Assembly: GCA_031270145.1 (NCBI GenBank) | Contig: JAISYD010000035.1 | Location: forward strand, 1-12,804 | Source of the DNA: Planctomycetota bacterium | Lineage (GTDB): Bacteria > Planctomycetota > SZUA-567 | DNA: 12,804 nt | Direction: 5' to 3' | Part shown: positions 1 to 8,000 of the stretch, piece by piece | How positions within the stretch are numbered: the stretch's first letter is position 1 | Layout: every line of letters starts with the position of its first letter | Notes under the pieces: generated by a model | The model's database searches: none | The model's input: the letters and a program-made list of their open reading frames with translations, nothing else | Told to the model about the DNA's origin: nothing | Made by a program: the position numbers and the translations under genes

Positions 1-186
1 CCGATCCGGGCAAGCGGCGTTTTCCGGGGTGATGTCCAGCCCGCCCCAGTAGACCGCCGCCAGGATGTCGGCGACCGACAGGCAGGAGCCGATGTGGGCG
101 GCGCGGCCGGCATGGGACAGTTCGAGAATGCCCAGGCGGATGGCCCGGGCCGCCTCCGCCAGAATTTCTCGCTTCCAGTCCGCCAT
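1..186 (-). CDS. Transketolase, N-terminal subunit (partial, 3' end beyond window)
   Basis: The reverse strand from the ATG at 186 gives 62 codons with no stop before the left edge. The translation begins MADWKREILAEAARAIRL and contains HIGSCLSVADILAAVYWG (residues 31-48). That is the thiamine-diphosphate-domain signature near the start of transketolases (His-x-Gly-Ser, then S-x-x-D-I-L), here in the form typical of the short N-terminal subunit of split transketolases. Known family role: together with a C-terminal subunit it transfers two-carbon ketol units between sugar phosphates in the non-oxidative pentose phosphate pathway, in the cytoplasm. His31 corresponds to the conserved catalytic-site histidine of the family. 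The start codon has only a weak ribosome site (AGG close to the ATG). The gene lies downstream of the gdhA terminator, so it is probably a separate unit. A full-length single-chain transketolase cannot be excluded because only the first 62 codons are visible. Confidence 0.8.
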   Translation of the reverse strand, partial: MADWKREILAEAARAIRLGILELSHAGRAAHIGSCLSVADILAAVYWGGLDITPENAACPDR

Positions 187-295
187 AACCTAGCGCTCTT
201 TCAAAATACATCAGACGGCCGGATTTCTCCGCGGGCTTCCCGCCATATCCCGAAACGGGCCGGGCCGGCGTCCATTCCCGTCAACGCCAACGGCA

Positions 296-323
296 ACTTT
301 AACCATAATAGCCCGTTTGTCAA
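296..323 (-). promoter_or_regulatory. Candidate sigma70 promoter for the transketolase gene
   Basis: Read on the minus strand there is a perfect -35 hexamer TTGACA (323-318), a 16-base spacer and a -10 of TAAAGT (301-296, four of six matches to TATAAT). It lies after the gdhA terminator and about 110 bases before the transketolase ATG at 186, which is where a promoter is needed. The -10 is imperfect, so this is a prediction only. The rest of 187-295 shows no gene and no other clear signal. Confidence 0.4.
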
Positions 324-357
324 CATGCCGCCGCAAGGGCCAAGGCTCAAGCGCCCC

Positions 358-390
358 AAAAACGGGGCAATCCCCTTTGGGATTGCCCCG
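358..390 (-). terminator. Intrinsic terminator after gdhA
   Basis: Positions 363-374 and 379-390 form a perfect 12-bp stem (CGGGGCAATCCC with its complement) around a 4-base loop. On the minus strand the stem is followed directly by five T (362-358). It begins 48 bases after the gdhA stop and fits a strong rho-independent terminator ending the nitrogen cluster before the transketolase gene. Confidence 0.92.
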
Positions 391-437
391 TCCAATGCCC
401 CGTCCGGAACCTCTTCCCGGCCGCCGCGCCCCTTGCT

Positions 438-1778
438 TCAGACTATCCCCTGCGCCAACATGGCGTTGGCGACCTTGATGAAGCCGGCGATATTGGCGCC
501 CACGACATAGTTGCCGGAATGGCCGAAGCGGTCGGCCGTGTCGCAACAGTTTTTGTGGATGTCCCGCATGATGCGGCGGAGGCGATCGTCCACCTCCCCG
601 CGGCTCCAGGACAGGCGAGCCGAATTCTGGCACATTTCCAGGCCGGAAGTCGCCACGCCGCCGGCGTTCGCCGCCTTGCCGGGGCCGTAGAGGATTTTAT
701 GCTTGAGGAAAATCTCCACGCCGGCGGGCACGGTCGGCATGTTGGAGCCCTCCGACACCAGGACGCAGCCGTTGTCGACAAGCGTTTTGGCTTCGGACTC
801 GGATATCTCGTTCTGGGTGGCGGAGGGAAAGGCGCAATCGCACTTGACGCCCCAGGGACGTTCGCCCTCGAGATATTTCACCTTCCTGAATTTGCCGGCG
901 TACTCCTTGATCCGGCCGCGCCTGACGTTCTTCAGTTCCATGACGTAGGCCAGCTTGTCGGCGTCGATGCCGTCCTCGTCGATGACGCTGCCCTCGGAAT
1001 CGGAAAGGCTGATCGGCTTGGCGCCAAGCTGGAGCAGCTTTTCCACCGTGTACTGAGCCACATTGCCGGCGCCGGAAACCAGGCAGGTCTTGCCCTTGAG
1101 GCCATCGGACCTGGTCGCGAGCATTTCGGCCGCGAAGTAGACGGAGCCGTAACCGGTGGCCTCGGTGCGGATGAGCGAGCCGCCCCATTCCAGGCCCTTG
1201 CCGGTGAGGACGCCGGTGGACTCGTTGACGATCCGCCGGTACTGGCCGTAGAGGAAGCCGATCTCCCGGCCGCCCACGCCGATGTCGCCGGCCGGGACGT
1301 CGGTGTCGGCGCCGATGTGGCGGTAAAGCTCGGTCATGAAAGATTGACAGAAGCGCATGACCTCGGCGTCGGACTTGCCCTTGGGGTCGAAATCGGATCC
1401 GCCTTTGGCGCCGCCCATCGGCAAAGTCGTGAGGCTGTTCTTGAAGGTCTGCTCGAAGCCGAGGAACTTGAGGATGCTCAGGTTCACCGAGGGGTGAAAG
1501 CGGAGGCCGCCCTTGTAGGGGCCGATGGCCGAATTGAACTGGATGCGGAACCCCCGGTTGATCTGGAGCCCGCCCTTGTCGTCGACCCAGGGCACCCGGA
1601 AGATTATCTGCCGGTCGGGTTCGACCAGGCGCTCGAGGATGCCGGCTTCCACATAGCGCTTGTCGGCGTCCACCACCGGCGCCAGCGATTCGAGGACTTC
1701 CTCCACCGCCTGGAGGTATTCCGGCTCGTTCGGGTTCCGCTTTTTAACGTCAGCTAGAATCTTTTTGGTAATGTGCAC
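438..1778 (-). CDS. gdhA: Glutamate dehydrogenase, hexameric, probably NADP-dependent
   Basis: A 446-residue protein, essentially the length of E. coli GdhA (447). It catalyses the reversible reductive amination of 2-oxoglutarate with ammonium to glutamate, in the cytoplasm. Substrate-domain signatures are GPYKGGLRFHPSVN (residues 86-99) and PMGGAKGGSDFDPKG (120-134) with the catalytic Lys125, followed by DTDVPAGDIGVGGRE (158-172). The Rossmann domain follows with GAGNVA (236-241) and a strand ending in SLSDSEG (257-263); the resemblance to NADP-linked bacterial enzymes there suggests NADP use, which is an inference. I chose the GTG at 1778 because AAGGAG sits 6 bases upstream and the product MHITKK... 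matches the family's N-terminus. A longer in-frame ATG at 1865 would add 29 unrelated residues that run through a likely promoter. It is the last gene of the cluster, 114 bases after gltD, and is followed by a strong terminator. Confidence 0.96.
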   Translation of the reverse strand: MHITKKILADVKKRNPNEPEYLQAVEEVLESLAPVVDADKRYVEAGILERLVEPDRQIIFRVPWVDDKGGLQINRGFRIQFNSAIGPYKGGLRFHPSVNLSILKFLGFEQTFKNSLTTLPMGGAKGGSDFDPKGKSDAEVMRFCQSFMTELYRHIGADTDVPAGDIGVGGREIGFLYGQYRRIVNESTGVLTGKGLEWGGSLIRTEATGYGSVYFAAEMLATRSDGLKGKTCLVSGAGNVAQYTVEKLLQLGAKPISLSDSEGSVIDEDGIDADKLAYVMELKNVRRGRIKEYAGKFRKVKYLEGERPWGVKCDCAFPSATQNEISESEAKTLVDNGCVLVSEGSNMPTVPAGVEIFLKHKILYGPGKAANAGGVATSGLEMCQNSARLSWSRGEVDDRLRRIMRDIHKNCCDTADRFGHSGNYVVGANIAGFIKVANAMLAQGIV

Positions 1779-1784
1779 CGCCGT

Positions 1785-1790
1785 CTCCTT
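1785..1790 (-). promoter_or_regulatory. Ribosome binding site deciding the gdhA GTG start
   Basis: AAGGAG on the minus strand, 6 bases before the GTG at 1778. It supports the GTG start over the upstream in-frame ATG at 1865. Confidence 0.85.
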
Positions 1791-1836
1791 GATCCAGAAA
1801 AACGCGTTCCAAAAAACGCCGCGAAAATATCCGCCT

Positions 1837-1865
1837 ATTAAAACACGAAGGCGTCCGTTTCGCAA
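1837..1865 (-). promoter_or_regulatory. Candidate sigma70 promoter for gdhA
   Basis: On the minus strand, -35 TTGCGA (1865-1860, four of six matches) is separated by exactly 17 bases from -10 TTTAAT (1842-1837, five of six matches). The predicted start near 1830 would leave a leader of about 50 bases before the GTG. It lies in the 114-base gltD-gdhA gap, which has no clear terminator, so gdhA could be transcribed both from its own promoter and by read-through from gltD. Confidence 0.5.
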
Positions 1866-1892
1866 AAGGATAATTGATCAAGGAGTCGGAAG

Positions 1893-3380
1893 TCACACCG
1901 AGGCCAGCCTGGGCGAGACGCCGGCCTTTTCTTTTTTCGCGCCGCCGGCGGCATGCCAGGCCAGCACCGCCTTGGCGGTCTCAAGACCGTCGGCCATGGC
2001 TCGCACCACCAATGACGGCCCCTTGGCCGCGTCGCCGGCGGCGAAGACGCCGTCCGCCACGCTCTGGTCGGGATTCCTGGCCAACAGGCCGGCGGGCGTG
2101 AGGGCGACGCCAAGCTCCCGGTACAGGATATTGTCCTCCACCCCTGTGAAGCCCATGGCCAGCATGGCCATCTCGGCGGGCTGGATGAACTCCGTGCCCG
2201 GCCGCGGCACCGGTGCCGGACGTCCGCCGTCCTTGGCCAGCCATTCGACCTCGGCGCAGCGCAAGGCGCCCAGCCGCCCCGGGACGTCGCCGGGCAGGAA
2301 CTCCAGGGTGGTGATGTTCCAGCGCCGCTCGCCCCCCTCCTCGTGGCTGCTGGAATCGCGGTGGATGCGGGGCCATTCCGGCCAGGGATTGGCAGGCGTC
2401 CGCGTCGGCGGCGGATCCGGCATAATCTCGAACTGGGCCACCGATTTCGCGCCCTGCCGGAGCGCCGTCCCCAGGCAGTCGGAACCCGTGTCGCCGCCGC
2501 CGACCACCACCGCCCGGCGGCCCCGGGCGCTGAAACCCGGCGGCAGGACCTTGATCTCGCCGCCGAGCAGGCGGTTTTGGGCCGACAAATAGTCGGTGGC
2601 GAAATGGATACCGGCCAATTCGCGGCCGGGAACGACAAGATCCCGCTTCTTGCGCGAACCCACGGCCAGAACCACGGCGTCGAAGCGTTTTTTGAGGAGC
2701 CTGGCGCCGATATCCAACCCGACATCGACGCCGCACTCGAATTTCACCCCTTCCTCGGCCATCAACTCCATCCGGCGATCCAGGACCTCCTTCTCCAGCT
2801 TGAAGTCGGGGATGCCGTAGCGCAGAAACCCTCCGGGCTTGGCGGCGCTTTCGTAAAGCGTGACCTGGGCGCCGGCGCGGGACAAGCGCCAGGCGGTGGC
2901 GAGCCCGGAGGGCCCGGCGCCGACAACCGCGACTTTGAGGCCGAGGCGGCGCTCCGGGATCAGCGGCTTGATCCAGCCGCTGGCGAAGCCGCGCTCAATA
3001 ATCTCCTTCTCGGTCTGCCGGATGGGCGTGGGCTCCTCGTGCATCCCCTGCACGCAGGAGCCCTCGCAAAGGGCCGGACACACCCTGGCCGTGAACTCCG
3101 GGAAGGGGGAGGTGGCCAGCAACGTCGCCAGCGCCCTTTCCCAGCGCCCGGCCAGGGCGTGCAGATTCATCTCAGGGATGGCGTTCCCGAGCGGACAGCC
3201 GACGGCGTGGCAAAAGGGTATGCCGCAATCCTGGCAGCGCCGCAGGCCGTCCCGCAGCTCCTCCGGCGCCGCCCGCTTCTCCACCGGGCGGAAGTCCTCC
3301 AGCCTTTCCGCCACCGGCCGGTATTTGTTATGCGGCCGCGACGCCGGCTCCATCTCAGTTGGTGTATTGCAACGCGTCAT
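1893..3380 (-). CDS. gltD: Glutamate synthase (GOGAT) small subunit
   Basis: A 495-residue protein (E. coli GltD is 472). It is the FAD- and iron-sulfur-containing subunit that takes electrons from NADPH and passes them to GltB. Cysteines of the N-terminal 4Fe-4S region are visible: RRCQDCGIPFCH (Cys49, Cys52, Cys57), Cys62, then CPALCEGSC (Cys101, Cys105, Cys109). FAD is bound at VAVVGAGPSGLATA (GAGPSG 154-159), NADPH at VVVGGGDTGSDC (GGGDTG 294-299), and the second FAD site is FAAGDAAKG (446-454). The ATG at 3380 has a good GGAGAGG ribosome site but overlaps the transporter gene by 26 bases. An alternative ATG at 3353 starts one base after the transporter stop with no ribosome site; it would give a 486-residue protein by translational coupling. 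Its partner gltB is two genes upstream, with the Amt-P-II gene between them. Confidence 0.95.
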   Translation of the reverse strand: MTRCNTPTEMEPASRPHNKYRPVAERLEDFRPVEKRAAPEELRDGLRRCQDCGIPFCHAVGCPLGNAIPEMNLHALAGRWERALATLLATSPFPEFTARVCPALCEGSCVQGMHEEPTPIRQTEKEIIERGFASGWIKPLIPERRLGLKVAVVGAGPSGLATAWRLSRAGAQVTLYESAAKPGGFLRYGIPDFKLEKEVLDRRMELMAEEGVKFECGVDVGLDIGARLLKKRFDAVVLAVGSRKKRDLVVPGRELAGIHFATDYLSAQNRLLGGEIKVLPPGFSARGRRAVVVGGGDTGSDCLGTALRQGAKSVAQFEIMPDPPPTRTPANPWPEWPRIHRDSSSHEEGGERRWNITTLEFLPGDVPGRLGALRCAEVEWLAKDGGRPAPVPRPGTEFIQPAEMAMLAMGFTGVEDNILYRELGVALTPAGLLARNPDQSVADGVFAAGDAAKGPSLVVRAMADGLETAKAVLAWHAAGGAKKEKAGVSPRLASV

Positions 3381-5034
3381 AACCTTCCTCTCCGGTGCGC
3401 ACCTTGATGACGTTCTCCACGTCATACACGAATATCTTGCCGTCGCCGATCCTGCCGGTGTGCAGCACCTTCTTCGCCGCGTCCACCACGACCCGCGTCG
3501 GCACCTTGGAGACGACTATCTCCACGCAGATTTTCGGGAGCATGTTGGCCGCCACCTCGATCCCGCGGTAGTATTCGGAAATGCCGCGCTGCACCCCGCA
3601 GCCCATTACCTTGGTCACGGTCATGCCGGTGATGCCGACGGCGTGGAGGGCGATCTTGAGTTCGGCGAACTTCTCGGGACGGGTGATGATCTCGACCTTG
3701 GTGAGCTTCCTGCCGGCCGCGGCCTTGGCCTCGCCGGCCGGGGCGTCGGGATAGGAGGGGGCCTCGCCATTGAGGCCAATGATGCCGATGTGGCCGCCGT
3801 CCGACATGAAGCCCGGGTAATCGGTGGCGATGCCGTGCTCCTCGATGTCCAGGCCCATGATTTCCTCGGAGGGGGAGACCCGGAGGCCGATGGTGGCGTT
3901 GATGACGAGATAAACCACGCTCATGGCGGCCGCGACCCAGATCGCGACGCTGACCACGCCCAGCGTCTGGATCCCGAGAAAGTTGAAGCCGCCGCCGTAG
4001 AACAGGCCGCCGTCCAAGGCGAGGGCGCCAGTGAGGATGGTGCCGACCGCGCCGCAGAGGCCGTGGACGCCGAAGGCGCCGACCGGATCGTCGATTTTCA
4101 GCTTCTGATCGACGAAATCGATGCCCCAGATCAGGACCAGGCCGGAAACCAGGCCGATGACCGCCGCGCCGGCCGGCGACACGACGTCGCAGCCGGCGGT
4201 GATGCCGACCAAGCCGCCCAGCGCCCCGTTCAGGGTCATGGACACGTCGGGCCGGCCGAAACGCAGCCAGGTGACGATCATGCAGGTCAAGGCGGCAACG
4301 GCGGCCGAAAGATTGGTGGTGACCATGATCGAGGACATGGCGAGCAGGCTGGCGTCGCCGGTGGCGGAGACGGTGGAGCAGCCGTTGAAGCCGAACCAGG
4401 CGAACCAGAGGATGAACACGCCCAGGGCGCCCATGGCCAGGCTTTGGCCGGGGATGGCCCGGGAATTGCCCTTGGCGTCGTACTTGCCGATGCGGGCGCC
4501 CAGTATCTTCGCGCCGACGATGGCGGCGACGCCGCCCGCCAGGTGGACGGCGGTGGAGCCGGCGAAGTCATGGAAGCCGAGCTTGGACAGCCAGCCGCCG
4601 CCCCATATCCAGTGGCCGGAAATCGGGTATATCAGCATGCTCATGGCCAGGCTGTACAGGCAGTAGGCCGAGAATTTGGTGCGCTCCGCCATGCCGCCGG
4701 AGATGATGGTGGCGGAGGTGGCGCAGAACACGGTCTGGAAAATCAGGAAGGCGGCCGGCGGAAAGGTGGGGGTCAGGGCCCGGTAGTCGCCCCGCCAGAA
4801 AAAGTCCAGGGCGCCGATGAAGCCGTTGCCGTCGCCGAACATGAGGCCGAAGCCGATGAACCAAAAGGCGACCGAGCCGATGCAGAAGTCGATGACGTTC
4901 TTCATCACCAGGTTGCCGGTGTTTTTGTTGCGGTTGAAGCCGATTTCGACCATGGTGAAGCCGGCCTGCATGAAAAACACCAGGATCGCCCCCAACAACA
5001 CCCAGATGGTGTCAACTGACGAATACAATTCCAT
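3355..5034 (-). CDS. Ammonium transporter fused to a C-terminal P-II (GlnK-like) domain
   Basis: A 559-residue membrane protein. Residues 1-405 are an Amt/Mep/Rh channel with no cleaved signal peptide. It starts directly with the first membrane helix (TIWVLLGAILVFFMQAGF, 9-26). The twin pore histidines are His164 (TAVHLAGG) and His324 (FGVHGLCG), with Asp156 in HDFAGS, the phenylalanine-gate candidates Phe103 and Phe216, and the AERTKFSAY motif (116-124). A polar Ala/Gly-rich linker (406-442) leads to a complete P-II domain (443-559) starting KLTKVEIITRPEKF. It retains Gln482 (E. coli GlnB Gln39), Lys501 (Lys58), the GRIGDGKIF nucleotide loop (527-535) and RTGEEG near the end. In the T-loop the uridylylation tyrosine (GlnB Tyr51) is Val494. 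Known role: ammonium uptake blocked by P-II when nitrogen is sufficient; here the regulator is covalently attached. A strong ribosome site lies 7 bases upstream. It sits between gltB and gltD. Confidence 0.95.
   Translation of the reverse strand: MELYSSVDTIWVLLGAILVFFMQAGFTMVEIGFNRNKNTGNLVMKNVIDFCIGSVAFWFIGFGLMFGDGNGFIGALDFFWRGDYRALTPTFPPAAFLIFQTVFCATSATIISGGMAERTKFSAYCLYSLAMSMLIYPISGHWIWGGGWLSKLGFHDFAGSTAVHLAGGVAAIVGAKILGARIGKYDAKGNSRAIPGQSLAMGALGVFILWFAWFGFNGCSTVSATGDASLLAMSSIMVTTNLSAAVAALTCMIVTWLRFGRPDVSMTLNGALGGLVGITAGCDVVSPAGAAVIGLVSGLVLIWGIDFVDQKLKIDDPVGAFGVHGLCGAVGTILTGALALDGGLFYGGGFNFLGIQTLGVVSVAIWVAAAMSVVYLVINATIGLRVSPSEEIMGLDIEEHGIATDYPGFMSDGGHIGIIGLNGEAPSYPDAPAGEAKAAAGRKLTKVEIITRPEKFAELKIALHAVGITGMTVTKVMGCGVQRGISEYYRGIEVAANMLPKICVEIVVSKVPTRVVVDAAKKVLHTGRIGDGKIFVYDVENVIKVRTGEEGYDALQYTN
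3387..3393 (-). promoter_or_regulatory. Ribosome binding site for gltD inside the amt 3' end
   Basis: GGAGAGG on the minus strand, 6 bases before the ATG at 3380 and inside the last codons of the transporter gene. The same bases encode the conserved Gly-Glu-Glu of the P-II C-terminus, so the match could be partly coincidental. Confidence 0.55.
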
Positions 5035-5041
5035 GTCGTTT

Positions 5042-5048
5042 CCCCCTT
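5042..5048 (-). promoter_or_regulatory. Ribosome binding site of the Amt-P-II gene
   Basis: AAGGGGG on the minus strand, 7 bases before the ATG at 5034. It fixes the start used here, which also matches the family's N-terminus. Confidence 0.75.
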
Positions 5049-5067
5049 CCGTAGTCGTGGCCAGTCG

Positions 5068-5086
5068 CGGAGGGCGCGCCCCTCCG
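5068..5086 (-). other. Hairpin in the gltB-amt gap
   Basis: A perfect 7-bp stem (5068-5074 with 5080-5086) and a 5-base loop, in the 59-base gap between gltB and the transporter gene. No T-tract follows on the minus strand, so it is not a standard terminator. It could stabilise or process the mRNA. Confidence 0.5.
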
Positions 5087-5093
5087 GAATCGA

Positions 5094-8000
5094 TCAGGCA
5101 AATTCGTTTTCCCGTCTCGGGATATCGGCATCGGCTTTAAGCATCTCCCCCAGCACGCGGCGGTATTCCATCGGAAAGACCTTGACGAAGCGGGTCTTTT
5201 CCCGATCCCAGTTGTCGATTATCCGCCTGGCCGCCGCGCTGCCGGTGAAGAGCGCGTGCCTCTCCAAGAGGCGCAGTAAATCGCGCTCGTCCCGCGCGTC
5301 CATGATGTCGAGATCCACCATCTCCAAATTGCAGCGGTTGTCGAAAAGCCCGTCCGCGTCATAGACGTAGGCGATGCCTCCGGACATGCCGCCCGCGAAA
5401 TTCATGCCGGTGGAGCCAAGCACCGCCACCCTGCCGCCGGTCATGTATTCGCAACCGTGATCGCCCACCCCCTCGACCACCGCCGTGGCCCCGCTGTTGC
5501 GGACGGCGAAACGCTCCCCCGCCCGGCCGCAAAGGTAGACCTCGCCGCTGGTCGCCCCGTAAAGGCAGACGTTGCCGGCGATCATGCTGTCGCCCTGCGG
5601 ATAGCCGGCCTCGTCGGGTGGACGGATGATAATCTTGGCGCCGGAAAGCCCCTTGCCGACGTAATCGTTGGCTTCGCCGGTCAGCTCAAGCGTGAGCCCG
5701 CGGGCGCCGAAGGCCCCTAACGACTGGCCCGCCGTCCCCGTCAGGCGCAAAACCACCGTGTCCTCCTCCAGCCCCGCCGCCCCCCTGGCGGCGACGATGA
5801 TGCCGGACGCTCGGGTTCCCACCGCCCGATCGGTGTTGGCCACCGCGGCTGACGCCAGCACGGGTTTCCCGGTTTTCAGGCACTCCTCGACCATGGGAAT
5901 GAAGATTTTTTCCAGGTCCGACTCGGGCTTGGCCGGCGCCCCGCCCTTTTCCGGCTCGAAGCGCAGGGCGTCGCCGTCCGGCCGGCGCAGCAAGGCGGAA
6001 AAGTCCAATCCCCTTTCCCGCCAAACCGTCGACTCCCCGTTCATCTCCAGCCGGTCCACCCGCCCCACCATCTCCTGGAAGGAGGAAAATCCCATTTCCG
6101 CCATGATTTCCCGCGCCTCCTGGGCGATGAAGCGGAAAAAGTTGACGACATGCCCGGGCTCGCCGGCGAACCTGGCTATCAGCCGGCGATCCTGGGTGGC
6201 GATGCCCACCGGGCAGCCGTTGGTGTGGCACTTGCGCATCATGATGCAACCCATCGACACTAGAACGGCGGTGGCGAAGCCGAATTCGTCCGCCCCGAAC
6301 AAGGCGGCCATGACCACGTCGCGGCCGGTTTTGAGTTGGCCGTCGGCCTGAAGCCGCACCCGGCCGCGCAACCCGTTCAGCGACAGGGTCTGCTGCGCCT
6401 CGGCCAGGCCGATCTCCCAGGGGGAGCCGGCGTGGCGGATCGACGACAGGGGCGAGGCCCCGGTGCCGCCGTCATGGCCGGAGATCAGCACCAGATCCGC
6501 CCCGGCCTTGGCGGCGCCGGCGGCGATGGTGCCCACCCCGACCTCGGACACCAGCTTGACCGACACCTTGGCGGCCCGGTTGGCGCGCTTGAGATCGTAA
6601 ATAAGCTGGGCGATGTCCTCAATGGAGTAAATGTCGTGATGCGGCGGCGGTGAAATCAGGGTGACGCCGGGGGTGGAGTGCCTGACCCGGGCGATTTCGT
6701 AATCCACCTTGTGCCCCGGGAGCTGCCCGCCCTCGCCCGGCTTCGCCCCCTGGGCGATTTTGATCTGCAGTTCGGCCGCGTTCACCAGGTATTCGATGGT
6801 CACCCCGAACCGGCCGCTCGCCACCTGCTTGGTGGCGGAGCGGCGCCAGCCCCCATCCGGATCCCTCGGATAGCGGCTGGGATCCTCGCCGCCCTCGCCG
6901 CTGTTCGAGCGGCCGCCGATGGAGTTCATGGCCAGGGCCATGGTCTCGTGCGCCCGATCGGAAATGGAGCCAAATGACATCGCCCCGGTGACGAAGCGGC
7001 GGAGGATCGATTCCACCGGCTCCACCTCCTCCAGCGGGATCGGCCTGGCCGCCTTCTTGAAGGCCAAGAGCCCGCGCAAGGTGCAGGCGGACTTGGCCTG
7101 ATCGTTGATGCGGGCGGCGTACTCGCGGTAGGCGCCGACGTCGTTCGCCCTGACCGCCTTTTGCAGCAGGGTGATGGTCTCCGGCGTCCACAGGTGGCGC
7201 TCGCCGTCCTTGCGGAAACGGTAGATCCCCCCGGTCGGGAGCGGCTCCTCCGGCCCGGGAGCGGGCGCCAGGCTGCCAATGTTCCGGCGGATGGTGCTTT
7301 GCTTGGATTCCTGGTTCCGCCAAAGGGGTCTGGCCGCCTCCAGCCGGGCGACGGCGTCCCGCTCGATTTGCGCCAGGCCGACGCCTCCCACTCGGGAGGG
7401 GATGCCGGTGAAATAGCGCTCCATCAGATCCCGGCCCAGGCCGACCGCCTCGAACGCCTTGGCGCCCCGGTAACCGCGCAGGGTGGAGATGCCCATCTTG
7501 GACATGGTCTTCAAAAGGCCTTTCTCCACGGCATGCATATAGTTGTCCAGGGCTGCGGACGGGCTCAGGCGCTCCGACAATTCCTGCCGCGCCGCCAGGT
7601 TGACCACGGCGTCGAAGGCGAGCCAGGGGTTCACCGCCGAGGCGCCGACCCCGAAAATAAGGGCCAGGTGCGCCACCTCCCGGGCGTCGCCGCACTCGCA
7701 GATCAGACCGATGCCCACCCGGGAGCCGTCCATGAGCAGGCGGCGGTTGACCGCCGCCACCGCCAGGATGGAAGGGATGGGCAGCTTGTCGAGGCTGGCG
7801 CGCTTGTCGGAAAGGATGATGATCTTGGCGCCGGCCCGCGCCGCGTCGTTGGCCTCGCGCTCCAGGCGGGTCAGGCCGCGCTCGAGCGCCTCGCCCGGGG
7901 CGTCCTTCCCGGCGGGGGCGTCGAAGACCGCGTCCAGGGTCACGCAGCTGAATTGCGGGATTTCGAGCAAATGCAGTTTCGCCATGTCCTCGTTGGAAAG

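Noticed and set aside
519..1757. Long plus-strand open frame (412 codons) opposite gdhA
   Set aside because: Antisense to gdhA, whose catalytic and nucleotide-binding motifs are all intact. The composition is that of a GC-driven mirror frame.
2860..5019. Long plus-strand open frame (719 codons) opposite amt and gltD
   Set aside because: It is antisense to two clear, full-length conserved genes. Its translation is dominated by Gly/Ala/Asp/His repeats, as expected for the opposite strand of GC-rich codon-biased genes, and resembles no family.
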